The position numbers and the translations under genes are program-made. Positions 35,792 to 45,119 of a DNA stretch of 64,000 bases are shown here, in pieces; the stretch's first letter is position 1, and each line of letters begins with the position of its first letter. Location: positions 1-64,000 of the forward strand of contig JBLIRR010000035.1 in the NCBI GenBank assembly GCA_049472395.1, written 5' to 3'. A model generated the notes under the pieces. That model searched no databases. It was not told the DNA's origin and worked only from the letters and a program-made list of their open reading frames with translations. The stretch is from JBLIRR01 sp049472395 (GTDB taxonomy: Bacteria > SZUA-182 > DTGQ01 > JBLIRR01).

Positions 35792-38020
35792 TTAATCCTT
35801 TGTGTAATCCTTAAAATTTTTCTCATCCCACAGTTTTCCAATCTTCTCAAACTCCCTTTTAGCACCCTGCAGGATTTGCTTCATTTCAATACGTTTACCA
35901 TTTTCTGCAGCAAAAAATGCCGCATTAAGCACAATATTTTTTATATTTCCGCCGGGGATCAGAAACTTTTTTGCTAAGAATTCATAATCGATATCATCTT
36001 TTAAAGGAGCCTCCTTTGGGAATTGAGCCTTCCAAATCTGCTGACGGCTCTTCATATCAGGAAAGGGAAATTCAACGATAAATCTAATCCGTCGTATAAA
36101 GGCCTCATCCATATTCTGACGAAGATTAGTAGCCAGGATGATTATTCCCTCATACTCCTCCATCTTTTGCAGAAGGTAGCTTGTCTCGATATTGGCATAA
36201 CGGTCATGAGCATCGGATATTTCCGTCCTTTTTCCGAAAAGGGCATCTGCTTCGTCAAAAAAGAGTATGGCATTACTTGTGTCAGCCTCGTGAAATATCC
36301 TCGACAGGTTCTTTTCCGTCTCCCCGATATATTTACTCACTATACCGGAAAGGTCGACTTTATATAAATCCCGTTGAAGGTCATGTGCCATGACCTCTGC
36401 TGCCATCGTTTTTCCCGTCCCGGAGGGACCGGAAAAAAGAACGCTGAGCCCTTTGCCTCGGGAAAGCTTATGATCAAATCCCCATGTGCGAAAGACACAA
36501 TAACGATGCTTCGCCTGGTTACAGATTTCTTTGATCTGCAGCAGCTTATCTTCGGGCAGGATAATATCATCCCATGTATAACGGGGTTCAATCTTAAGGG
36601 AGAGCTCCTGTAATTTTTGATTTGATTGGCTCCGGCACGATTTGCTCATATCAGCAAAGGTTATTCTATGCTGCCCTCTGTGAAGTGTTTGTTGAACATA
36701 TACGCATTCAGCCGCATTATGAATCTGTCCCGGTGTGAGAGAAAACTGACCTGCTAATGGCTCTGCTAAGATTGTATCAGCGCCAATATCTTTCAGTACA
36801 TTCTCCCATGCTGCTTTTCGTAGTGGCACATCCGGCATGGGAAATTCAATAGCATGAAACACCGCATGTTCAAAAATTCCCTTAAGAGGCCATGCTTTAT
36901 GTCCTGCAAGGAATGTCAGCCAGCCATATAACCTCACCACGCGAGCGAGCTTCTTCATATATACCTTTATTTTTTTCTCATCTTCCATTACAACATCCAC
37001 ATTATCAATATAGAGAGCGGCTCGGAGAAGCAATCCTTCACGGAATGCAAGATCGAGGAGTTTTCTCATGTCATGTTCATCTGCCACGCATAGTTCCATA
37101 TCAAGATAGAGCATCGGACAATTTAATCTTTCGCACACTCCTAAGGCAAGATCACGCCTTCCCACACCTGCTGGCCCGTAGAAATAAAGAACCGGCCTTT
37201 TCAAGGAATTCTTTTGTTCGATACAATGATTCTCTATGAAATTAAGCACCTCTGTTTTTATGTGAGAATCTATAAAAAGATTATCTATTGATAGTGAGGG
37301 TTCATACATGGTGACACATTCCTGTAATCGACCATCAATAGTGGATTTTCCCAGAATATAATCAAGAATGCGTTGATCAAGCTGTAATAACTGAGCAAGA
37401 CCACTCGAGCCGGAGGGACTTGCTGGATCATTGCAGGTATGTAATATTCCTATATAAAAAAGAGGAGCTTGATCAGAGAAAAGGGTGCGGGCTTTCCAGC
37501 GATCGGCTTGAGAATCGCAGAGCAAATCGAGCACAAGATCCACACTCGGTCTCTTGCGGGTAATGTCATCCTGCACGTAGGCGTATAATGTGTCGTATTT
37601 GCGCTCAAGCTCCGGCGCGAGGGTGATTATGACAGCCTGCAATTCCAAAGGTGAAAGTCTAAAAAGATGAGCCAATTGAGGCAATGCCAGAAAGCGCCCG
37701 TCAGTCAGCGTCTTCGTAACCTTTGTATTGATTTCTTCTTGCAAAATATGAATGTAGTGCCGAATATTATCTGTCTCCGGATGATCGGGTATACACGCGG
37801 CTTTTTGATTGAGCAGTCGGTCTATCTCTTTATCATTGATATACTTAAGTCCTGAAGGAGATAGAGTCTCTTTTCCCTTACCATGTCCTCTTTGCCGCTG
37901 GGTAATGATCCGCAGATGAATTAAGAGGTCCAGCTTTTTTAATTCATCTTTAATATGCTCATAGTTATTTTTATAACAGAGAGCGGTTTTCTTATGATCA
38001 ACCCTTTGCTCAGCTATCAT
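35792..38020 (-). CDS. eCIS AAA+ ATPase (Afp15-like)
   Basis: A 742-residue protein with two AAA modules. The first has a degenerate P-loop GPAGVGRR at 282-289. The second has Walker A GPSGTGKT at 531-538, Walker B ILFFDEADALFG near 585-595, and arginine-rich FIRRIRF, so only this one should hydrolyse ATP. In Afp/PVC systems this ATPase is needed for assembly or cargo loading rather than firing. It overlaps the DUF4255 gene by 4 bases. A paralogue lies at 50192. Confidence 0.9.
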   Translation of the reverse strand: MIAEQRVDHKKTALCYKNNYEHIKDELKKLDLLIHLRIITQRQRGHGKGKETLSPSGLKYINDKEIDRLLNQKAACIPDHPETDNIRHYIHILQEEINTKVTKTLTDGRFLALPQLAHLFRLSPLELQAVIITLAPELERKYDTLYAYVQDDITRKRPSVDLVLDLLCDSQADRWKARTLFSDQAPLFYIGILHTCNDPASPSGSSGLAQLLQLDQRILDYILGKSTIDGRLQECVTMYEPSLSIDNLFIDSHIKTEVLNFIENHCIEQKNSLKRPVLYFYGPAGVGRRDLALGVCERLNCPMLYLDMELCVADEHDMRKLLDLAFREGLLLRAALYIDNVDVVMEDEKKIKVYMKKLARVVRLYGWLTFLAGHKAWPLKGIFEHAVFHAIEFPMPDVPLRKAAWENVLKDIGADTILAEPLAGQFSLTPGQIHNAAECVYVQQTLHRGQHRITFADMSKSCRSQSNQKLQELSLKIEPRYTWDDIILPEDKLLQIKEICNQAKHRYCVFRTWGFDHKLSRGKGLSVLFSGPSGTGKTMAAEVMAHDLQRDLYKVDLSGIVSKYIGETEKNLSRIFHEADTSNAILFFDEADALFGKRTEISDAHDRYANIETSYLLQKMEEYEGIIILATNLRQNMDEAFIRRIRFIVEFPFPDMKSRQQIWKAQFPKEAPLKDDIDYEFLAKKFLIPGGNIKNIVLNAAFFAAENGKRIEMKQILQGAKREFEKIGKLWDEKNFKDYTKD

Positions 38021-38856
38021 GCTCTTACCTCAAAAAAGAAGGTCCTTCTAAAGAGGTGTGAAATATCCACCTTTATTTCATAAAAGCCGGCGGGAAAATC
38101 AGGAGGAATTGTCATTGTAAAAAGATTTCCTGTGAGCTCTTCTCCATCTAGAATCATTTTACCCGTCGCGGTTACATATGCCCTCCAGCCGGATAAGTTT
38201 TTACCCAAGAAGGTTATAGTAGTCCCTACCGGACCGCTTAAGGGTTCTATTTTTTCTACTATGGGGGGTGCAAAAGCTTTACATACCCTCGGTGTCCCAA
38301 TTTTTCGCACTCGTTTCGCCATGGTCTGCTCTTTTTCAGAAAGCATATCCAATTGTACCACTGAAACTTCATACAAAATGGAGAGGCGAAAAGGCATTGA
38401 AAAAGTGCTCCATACCTGGCTGAGCACCTCCATATCAAGCGAATTGAACATTATCTTTATCTGCTCCCGTACCCCTTGAAGCCCTGTATCGAGGTAGTCC
38501 TGAGGAACTATGGGATTTTCATAAAACACTCGCATAGCCTCTCCTAATATCTCATGGGCAGTAGAGTTTCCTGTGAGGCTGTCATTTGGTGCATAGGGAG
38601 TCATGAGATAAAAAAGGTTGAGTGAAAGAGGTGGGGGAACAAGTTGTGTCGGCTCTCCACTCTTAACTTGCCAATCCATATTTTTCAAAGTAGTGTTTTC
38701 CTGAACTTTATATAAAAAAAGATTAATCCGCCTGTCGCTGCCTGTTTCGTGAGGCCCCAGAATGCTCACCTCAATAGCAGGTACCAATCTCATCTCCCCT
38801 ACCAACAAATTTCTTAATGAGCTGCTTACCATACCAATAGCTGTCGATACACTCAT
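38017..38856 (-). CDS. DUF4255 tail terminator/cap (Afp16-like)
   Basis: A 279-residue protein. It has the Pvc16-type opening (SVSTAIGMVSSSLRNLL), VSILGPHETGSDRRINLFLYKVQEN, LSLNLFYLMTPYA and an IPT/Ig-like C-terminal part (PLSGPVGTTITFLGKNLSG). It terminates the tube and sheath, fixing particle length with the ruler. Confidence 0.9.
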   Translation of the reverse strand: MSVSTAIGMVSSSLRNLLVGEMRLVPAIEVSILGPHETGSDRRINLFLYKVQENTTLKNMDWQVKSGEPTQLVPPPLSLNLFYLMTPYAPNDSLTGNSTAHEILGEAMRVFYENPIVPQDYLDTGLQGVREQIKIMFNSLDMEVLSQVWSTFSMPFRLSILYEVSVVQLDMLSEKEQTMAKRVRKIGTPRVCKAFAPPIVEKIEPLSGPVGTTITFLGKNLSGWRAYVTATGKMILDGEELTGNLFTMTIPPDFPAGFYEIKVDISHLFRRTFFFEVRA

Positions 38857-38869
38857 CTTTTCTCCTGCC

Positions 38870-40624
38870 TCATCGTAAGATGTTTATATGAGAGTGGCCA
38901 AGATACATTCTTTCCCAAAACGCGTAAGGAGTTTTAAGCCGATCAGATGGCCCTTTAACCATGATGACTTGTTGCGTGGGCACAGGTGTAAGCTCTTGTG
39001 TCTGATGCTCTTTTGTCTCCTCATCACTCTTTGCCTGCTTAGAAGAGAGTTTGGATGCATATTCATGAACCATGAAACGAAGTTGTTCGATCCTGTCTGA
39101 TCTGTGTTGGTTTGATCTATACACAAAATCCATCTCAACCGGATTATGTGCTTCACTTATTGAAGGACTTGCAAAGGTTACCCCTTCCTTTCCTATGATA
39201 GAATATGGCCTTTGAACCATCAACCTGTCCCGATTTACCTCTTTTTCTGAAATCACACGATCCATACTATTCTCAGATAATTCTTCGCTCCATATAGTAG
39301 TCTCTTCCAGGTTTTTTATTGACCTTTCAAGTTCCTCACGTGGCTTACCAGAGATCCCGGCTTGCCTCAATTGCCTCAATATTCGATCAAAATCCTTTTC
39401 TTCTCCATCCTGCCTCAATGCCTTGTTTTTGTTCATCTTCTTTTCACAGTTTATCTCTGTTTCCCTGTTCATCGCCGTTTTTAAAGATAAATGGGGAAGC
39501 TTGAACCTCTCGTTGCTTAAGGGCATATTCCGATTTGTCACTTCCATCATCTCTCTCCCCTTCCTTTGATCAAAGCTCGCTTTCGTAAAAGCGGGGATAT
39601 CTATATTATTCCATTCCAGATCTTTAATTACTTGCTCTGATATTTCTTGTGGCTCAGCAGCGGGCTTTGTGTGCATCAATCGCCTTACCGCCCCATCTTT
39701 TCCTTTACCCTGAACCACGACCTTTTCCCTGTGCGTCTCCTTTTTTAAAGATAAATGGGGAAGCTCGAACGTCTCTTTTTTATGAGGTATATTCCGATTT
39801 GTCACTTTCATCATCTCTCTTCCCATTGTCTGATCAGAACTCTCTTTAGTTAATTCGAGACTATCTCTAGTGCCTCTCTCCCTATCCTTAATTGGCTTTT
39901 CCGAACTCACATGTGCCTCATCAAGGGGATTTGTTTGCTTCAATCGTCCTACTATCCCATCCTTCCCTTTCCTTTGAACAATCACTCTTTCCTGATTCAC
40001 CTCATTTTCCAAAATCGCACGATCCATCCTATTTTCAGATAATTCTTCGCTCTGTATATTAGTCTTTGCTGGCCTTTTTATTGACCGTTCAAGATCCTCA
40101 CGTGACCTGGTAGAGATCGCTGCCTGTCCCAATAGCCTCAATACCTGCTCAGCATTCTCTTCGTCTTTATCATGCATCAATACCTTTTTACTGCTATTCT
40201 CCTTTTCTTTGTGCGTGTCCTTTTTTAAAGATAAATTAGGAAGCTCGAACGTCTCTTTTTTATATGGCATATTCCGATTTGTCACTTCCATCATTTCTCT
40301 TCCCATCATCTGATGTCCCATCCCTCTTACTGCTTTATTGTTCTCTTTATCTTGAACCATTACTCCTTCTTGATTTATCTTTTTTTCTCCAATGGCATGA
40401 GAGGTATGAGAGGATAGATAAGAAGAGGGATACTGGTGTATACAACGCGGCTCCTCCATGAGTCCATAATGAGCATATCTGAATCCCACAGATGGCAAAG
40501 GTGGTCTAAAACAGAGGCAATGTGTATAACTATCTGCAATGTTCAGCAAAGAACGCACACCGCTTCTGTAAAGAAACGGCTTTGCGCCATTAATGAGAAC
40601 GTCTCGCAAATAGCTATGCTGCAT
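38870..40624 (-). CDS. Repeat-rich structural protein, candidate length ruler
   Basis: A 584-residue, highly charged and probably disordered or helical protein without hydrophobic segments. A motif MGREMMEVTNRNMP followed by ELPHLSLK occurs three times; a block RSIK..SEELSENxMDR occurs twice. It overlaps the gp26-like gene by 11 bases and precedes the cap gene. No recognisable tape-measure gene exists elsewhere in the operon, so this is a candidate ruler or scaffolding protein. Composition is unlike Afp14, so that role is inference only. Repeats may have changed its length by recombination. Confidence 0.5.
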   Translation of the reverse strand: MQHSYLRDVLINGAKPFLYRSGVRSLLNIADSYTHCLCFRPPLPSVGFRYAHYGLMEEPRCIHQYPSSYLSSHTSHAIGEKKINQEGVMVQDKENNKAVRGMGHQMMGREMMEVTNRNMPYKKETFELPNLSLKKDTHKEKENSSKKVLMHDKDEENAEQVLRLLGQAAISTRSREDLERSIKRPAKTNIQSEELSENRMDRAILENEVNQERVIVQRKGKDGIVGRLKQTNPLDEAHVSSEKPIKDRERGTRDSLELTKESSDQTMGREMMKVTNRNIPHKKETFELPHLSLKKETHREKVVVQGKGKDGAVRRLMHTKPAAEPQEISEQVIKDLEWNNIDIPAFTKASFDQRKGREMMEVTNRNMPLSNERFKLPHLSLKTAMNRETEINCEKKMNKNKALRQDGEEKDFDRILRQLRQAGISGKPREELERSIKNLEETTIWSEELSENSMDRVISEKEVNRDRLMVQRPYSIIGKEGVTFASPSISEAHNPVEMDFVYRSNQHRSDRIEQLRFMVHEYASKLSSKQAKSDEETKEHQTQELTPVPTQQVIMVKGPSDRLKTPYAFWERMYLGHSHINILR

Positions 40625-41537
40625 TATTTACCCTTTCTATCTCATCAGCAAGTACCTCTATATATTTATGCCGTTTTTCCCTTGACATCTTCATAATCTC
40701 CTCTTCGCTCCAGTGGTAGTGATAGGCAAGATAATGCACTTCACGGTAGAGAAGGTCTAAACTAATTCTTAATTCACCGAAAAAGAATTCATGAAGATCA
40801 AAGGGTGCGGTAAATTCACGGCCGCATTCGGGACACGTGGTGACCATTGTCAGATCAACACGAGGGGCAACTGCCTCCATGTGCTTTTCTATCTCCATGC
40901 GGGCCAGGGGAGAAAGCCTGCTTATTAATTCCTCCCCTGGTGCCCTCAAGGGTCCTATGTTTTGAATACATCGGGTCAACAGCATTGTAAGGGCCATAGC
41001 TTCATTTTTTTGAATATAGGGCGACACAGCCTCCTGATCACTTCCTGTCGGCAATCGAAAGGTTATATCTCCGTATACTTCTCCATCTGCATCAGTAAAT
41101 GCAGCTTCATCCGAAAGTGTCATTGTAAAGTATGGACCTTTATCTACCAACTTTTTGATGGGTATGTCTTTCAATGAAAAATCAATATCGACTTTTTTGC
41201 CACAATCAGGCCAGGGGCATGGGATAGTAGCCTGAACCTGATCACCAAAGGTTATTTCCCGAAGCTTAAGAAGTAGATACTCTCTATCGGCTATGAGAAG
41301 ATTGCGCGCCTCCTTTTCTGACACAGGGCTCAATAAGCCAATACGATGAATACATCGACTCAGGATGACAGTAACGAGGGAGGCGCTTTCTCGCTCTCCT
41401 TGTGTTACAAGGTATTCTTCCTCACGGCCGCTGAGGGCTCGAAGTTCGATTTCTCGATGAACTACTCCCTCCTGATCTACATATCCACCCGGAAGTTGAC
41501 AGATTATTCGATCCATGGAACCCTGTGTTACATTCAT
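40614..41537 (-). CDS. gp26-like baseplate protein with two zinc-binding Cys pairs
   Basis: A 307-residue protein of the T4 gp26/baseplate-type family found in eCIS operons. Two segments of the RALSGREEEYLV or LPTGSDQEAV type are each followed by a Cys pair: CPWPDCGKKVDIDF and CPECGREFTAPFDL. It is probably a tandem duplication of one zinc-binding unit. It sits directly after the tube gene and ends with a helical tail (YHWSEEEIMKMSREKRHKY). Confidence 0.8.
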   Translation of the reverse strand: MNVTQGSMDRIICQLPGGYVDQEGVVHREIELRALSGREEEYLVTQGERESASLVTVILSRCIHRIGLLSPVSEKEARNLLIADREYLLLKLREITFGDQVQATIPCPWPDCGKKVDIDFSLKDIPIKKLVDKGPYFTMTLSDEAAFTDADGEVYGDITFRLPTGSDQEAVSPYIQKNEAMALTMLLTRCIQNIGPLRAPGEELISRLSPLARMEIEKHMEAVAPRVDLTMVTTCPECGREFTAPFDLHEFFFGELRISLDLLYREVHYLAYHYHWSEEEIMKMSREKRHKYIEVLADEIERVNNAA

Positions 41538-41540
41538 ATG

Positions 41541-42044
41541 TTATGACTCAGATGGTTCGGTAACAGAGGTGTCACGCTCCCATCCTTCATTTTCGAGTTT
41601 AATTGTCTGAATCATAACAGCATTTCCACCGGCATCCAATTCAGGCAGAGCCTGATATTCAGAGACCCAACAACGGTAAACATTATAGGATAAAACCTTC
41701 GTGCCTTGAAGATTGAAGACATCAATAGTGATTTGGTCTTTACGGAAATTTTTTAAAGACATATCCGCATCACCCTGGAAGTTATTGACCAGGTTGGCCC
41801 ATTCTTCAAAGGCTGTGTCATGGGTAACGCCTGCCTCGAGGGTTATGGCCTCATAGGATGTTTTACCCGGCAGCTTGCGGCTGGTGCTGGGATCTCCCCC
41901 CTCACGCCAGTCAGTGGATTCGGTCGTCTTTTTCAATGCACTACATTTGTTTAATCCCGCTACATACTGACCATCCCATTTAATTTTAAATTTGAAGTTT
42001 CGATAGGGATCGAACCTATAACTATTTGCACTAAATAATGGCAT
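41541..42044 (-). CDS. Tail tube protein (gp19/Afp1-like)
   Basis: A 167-residue tube protein: DPYRNFKFKIKWDGQYVAGL, TSYEAITLEAGVTHDTAFEEWAN, and VFNLQGTKVLSYNVYRCWVSEY match the T4-like tube family. It stacks as hexameric rings to form the inner tube. Only one such gene is seen, next to a single sheath gene, simpler than Afp. Confidence 0.92.
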   Translation of the reverse strand: MPLFSANSYRFDPYRNFKFKIKWDGQYVAGLNKCSALKKTTESTDWREGGDPSTSRKLPGKTSYEAITLEAGVTHDTAFEEWANLVNNFQGDADMSLKNFRKDQITIDVFNLQGTKVLSYNVYRCWVSEYQALPELDAGGNAVMIQTIKLENEGWERDTSVTEPSES

Positions 42045-42073
42045 AGTATGCCCTCCTTTATCTTAAAATTTCC

Positions 42074-44020
42074 TTATGATTGGCCGGCCTTCTGGCTGAT
42101 CTTGACTACAATAAACTCGGCCGGTTTGAGTGGGGCAAAACCCACCAGCACATTCACGATACCTAGATTTATATCATCCTGAGTTGTTGTCTCGCTATCG
42201 CATTTGACAAAAAATGCATCAGATGGCGATGAGCCCTGAAAGGCCCCCTGGCGGAACAGAGTCATCATGAAAGATCCGATGTTCATGCGGAGCTGTGACC
42301 AAAGTTCCTCATCATTTGGCTCAAAGACAGCCCACTGGATGCCGTTATAGATGCTTACCCGCAGCATGATCGCCATGCGCCTGACCGGAACATATTTATA
42401 CTCCGGATCAGAGGTAATAGTCCTTGCGCCCCAGGACACAATCCCGGCTGTTGCAAAGCGGCGTAAACAATTAACATTAATACGGTTCAGATTACCTTGC
42501 TCTGTATCCGTAAGATTTATGGCAAGGCCCACTGCACCGCTTATGCTCGCCTCGGTTCCAGCAGGAGCCTTCCATACGCCTCGCTTTGCGTCTATCTGGG
42601 CGTAAAGCCCTGCAATGTATCCCGAGGGAGGGAGTAAAATCGGCTCAGAAGACCTTCCTGAGGGATCAAGTGCCCTAATCCAGGGAAAGTATACTGCTCC
42701 ATAAGAGTTTGGTTTTGTTAAGGTTTTGCGAAAACTCTCTGCCTCATCAGGCATATCATCATCCTGGCTCATATCTCCGATAAAGAAGACATCTTGCAGC
42801 GTTCTGTTTTGGCAATAGGCCATTCCCTCATCCACCATAATCGTGCTTCCTATACCAGGGACTGCCAGCAGGCTAAAGTCTGTAACATTGTCTAACTTTC
42901 GGAAACCAGCGCTATAGGATAATTCATTGAGGTCCGCTATACCATCTTTTCCTAAAGTAGCATTGGTAACAGGGGCCTCCACAGCGGCATCTCCAATTTG
43001 TACAGTATCTGCATTGGCAGGCCGGCGAACTGCGATACCATCTTCTGAGAGACCACCGTTTGCCTCTCCCAGTTTAAGAAATGTGGTGGCATTGTGTGTT
43101 GAAGCATTTTGGATACGAACTGAGGAGGTTTCACTTACAGTTCCTGATTGAAGAACCAGACGATCAGCATCGTCTCCTGTCTCTACGGTACAGGTAAAAC
43201 TGGTAAAGGCCTCTGCAGGCGTACTGGTTTTTAGAGGGCTTAATGCTCGAATAGCTGTTTGAATACCTGCAGCGATTGAACTAAGGTCATTAAAATCTGT
43301 TGTAGGAGCTTCAGGTATCTTAACAAGTTGATACCCATCATAATCTATGTTAATCATAAAATGCCTGTTCGCGGCAAGATCATCACCAATAGTCGGATCC
43401 CATCCTCCTCGATGAACCCCATTCTGAAGGCTTGTGTTTGAGGCGAGAACTTCTGCATCAATAAGATTAGAATTCTGTTTTAGGACTTCTTCAACGAAGT
43501 TAGAGGCATTAGGATTCATACTCAGATTATCATGGACCTCTAATGTTGGGATATTCACAAAATCTTCGGGAACAACATCCACTTCTTTTTGTCTTCTGAT
43601 GCTGATTTTAAACTCATTGCCCGGATCAGCAGTCCCGTCCTGTATTTGAAGATACAGGTAGTTGCCCCAACTACCCGGATTTTTTGCTGAAAATGTGAGA
43701 CCGGCAATAGGGGTTGATGCTCTGTTTTGGACGGTTACATTTGCTGTTTCGGCATCCTCTCGGGTAATACGCACGATATAGCACTGGCGACCGCCATTGT
43801 TAAAGAATTGAAATACACTTTCGGCCAGATAGCCGTCGTTAATAAATGTTCCGTAATACTTCTGAAACTCGGTCCAGCTTGTAATCCGCTTTGCTTTATC
43901 ATCAGGCCCCATCTCAGCAAGCCCTACAAAGGCAGCTGTTGATGTACTTGCTGCCTCGATAGGCCGAACACCGCTTGGGACTTCCTCTACATAGACACCT
44001 GGATAAGAAAGAATTGCCAT
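42074..44020 (-). CDS. Contractile tail sheath protein
   Basis: A 648-residue sheath protein. The N-terminus SYPGVYVEEVPSGVRPIEA and STAAFVGLAEMGP is the standard sheath signature. The C-terminal RRMAIMLRVSIYNGIQWAVFE and PSDAFFVKCDSETTT segment forms the subunit handshake arms. An insertion in the middle (about 120-390) makes it larger than minimal sheaths and probably faces outward. Confidence 0.95.
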   Translation of the reverse strand: MAILSYPGVYVEEVPSGVRPIEAASTSTAAFVGLAEMGPDDKAKRITSWTEFQKYYGTFINDGYLAESVFQFFNNGGRQCYIVRITREDAETANVTVQNRASTPIAGLTFSAKNPGSWGNYLYLQIQDGTADPGNEFKISIRRQKEVDVVPEDFVNIPTLEVHDNLSMNPNASNFVEEVLKQNSNLIDAEVLASNTSLQNGVHRGGWDPTIGDDLAANRHFMINIDYDGYQLVKIPEAPTTDFNDLSSIAAGIQTAIRALSPLKTSTPAEAFTSFTCTVETGDDADRLVLQSGTVSETSSVRIQNASTHNATTFLKLGEANGGLSEDGIAVRRPANADTVQIGDAAVEAPVTNATLGKDGIADLNELSYSAGFRKLDNVTDFSLLAVPGIGSTIMVDEGMAYCQNRTLQDVFFIGDMSQDDDMPDEAESFRKTLTKPNSYGAVYFPWIRALDPSGRSSEPILLPPSGYIAGLYAQIDAKRGVWKAPAGTEASISGAVGLAINLTDTEQGNLNRINVNCLRRFATAGIVSWGARTITSDPEYKYVPVRRMAIMLRVSIYNGIQWAVFEPNDEELWSQLRMNIGSFMMTLFRQGAFQGSSPSDAFFVKCDSETTTQDDINLGIVNVLVGFAPLKPAEFIVVKISQKAGQS

Positions 44021-44074
44021 GGTTGTCCTCCTTTTACGATAAGATTTTTAATTATTATTCTCTACTTTTTTTTC

Positions 44075-44269
44075 TTATGATTTCACCTCTTTTGCCTTAT
44101 GCAGGGCAATGATATGTCGATCCAGAAGTTTCTGAACCTTGAGATTTTTTCTCACCTCAATATCCGGAATCTCCCGTGAGGATGCACGCGGGGCAAGGTG
44201 AAGAGTTTGACCACTGTTTAAGCGCAATAATACTAGTCTGTTAGTCAGATTTTCTATAAATACGGACAT
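44075..44269 (-). CDS. Small first protein of the eCIS operon
   Basis: A 64-residue protein, beginning SVFIENLTNRLVLLRLNSG with a basic helix (VRKNLKVQKLLDRHIIALH). A strong AGGAGGAAGTAT precedes the ATG. Small proteins of this kind often stand before the sheath gene in eCIS loci. Role unknown; chaperone or sheath assembly partner is possible. Confidence 0.6.
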   Translation of the reverse strand: MSVFIENLTNRLVLLRLNSGQTLHLAPRASSREIPDIEVRKNLKVQKLLDRHIIALHKAKEVKS

Positions 44270-44436
44270 ATACTTCCTCCTTTCTCTTAAAATCTATTTT
44301 ACTTAAATAACTAATCAAAACCGGCTTTTGATTAAAAAATACAGCTCCGCCCCTTAAGTTACATGAGCATAGATGGCAAAAAATATACACCATCATTGCT
44401 ACTATTTCTTTTCATTAATAAATGTAATTAAGAAAG

Positions 44437-44452
44437 AGCAAATAGAATGCCA
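44437..44452 (-). promoter_or_regulatory. Sigma-54 (-24/-12) promoter of the eCIS operon
   Basis: Minus-strand TGGCATTCTATTTGCT matches the sigma-54 consensus TGGCAyr-N4-TTGCW at all key positions, with GG and GC spaced correctly. It is about 165 bases before the first operon ATG. Two sigma-54 activator genes lie just upstream on the other strand. Confidence 0.85.
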
Positions 44453-44615
44453 CAGAATAAGTCATTGATATTATTGACATTATCTAAAATAAAATTAATG
44501 ATTAACGTAAATATAATTGACAGGAAAAAACCTAAGAGGAGTAATCATGCTTAAAATAGCATTGAAAAATAGATTGATCGGCCGATGGGACTGTTAATAA
44601 AGAAGTGTAAGATTC

Positions 44616-44630
44616 ATTTACACTGTAAAT
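44616..44630. promoter_or_regulatory. Palindromic activator site upstream of the eCIS promoter
   Basis: ATTTACACTGTAAAT, a perfect 7-1-7 palindrome, about 165 bases upstream of the -24 box. The same palindrome (central base G) lies at the matching distance before the promoter at 46941. Position and symmetry fit an enhancer for a Fis-type sigma-54 activator. Confidence 0.75.
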
Positions 44631-44742
44631 TAGAGAAATTTTCGTCAAGTACCTGGCAAAAATTCCCAATTTTTCCAATGCGCCACTTTTTTGTTCTATC
44701 TCTCAGCCCGTATTTCCTTTTAAACTAATTAGTTACCACTAC

Positions 44743-44915
44743 TGCACTAATATGTGCTAAAGCATAAAGGACCGATATGCACTAAAATACGACTAAATTA
44801 TGTTCAATATTCTTAAAGTGCTATTTTATCTTGCTATTAAAAGAAATAAACTATTAATTTTTCAAAGCATTAAAAAAAACGCATTATTAGGCATTCAAAA
44901 TGCACTAGTGCGTAA
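44743..44915. promoter_or_regulatory. Array of TGCACTA elements, likely operator sites
   Basis: At least three TGCACTA copies: 44743-44760 as an imperfect inverted repeat with TGTGCTA, 44779-44785, and 44901-44911 as a perfect GCACTAGTGC palindrome. They are located between the eCIS palindrome and the PilZ activator gene, separate in sequence from ATTTACA-N-TGTAAAT, so a second DNA-binding protein may act here. The rest of 44270-45119 is AT-rich and gene-free. Confidence 0.5.
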
Positions 44916-45119
44916 TCAAGGGGTATAAAATCAAGGGGTATGGGATTTAACTATCTTTCAAAGCGCATAAAAATATAGTCTATATGGCAAAAGCTTATAC
45001 TATTTATTTAAATTTCATAGTTTTACTATCATTCTTTAGTATCAAAATCCTTAAATAGTAATCTTCTACAAATATGATTTATACATTATTTAAGTTGAGA
45101 GAAGAAAGGGGGATCAAAG

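Noticed and set aside
38870..40624. Repeats as a CRISPR array
   Set aside because: The repeats are coding, unequal in spacing and too long. No CRISPR repeat-spacer pattern or cas genes occur in the window.
44640..44670. Second sigma-54-like box around CCTGGCAAAAATTCCC
   Set aside because: It has GG but lacks GC at the -12 position with the proper spacing.
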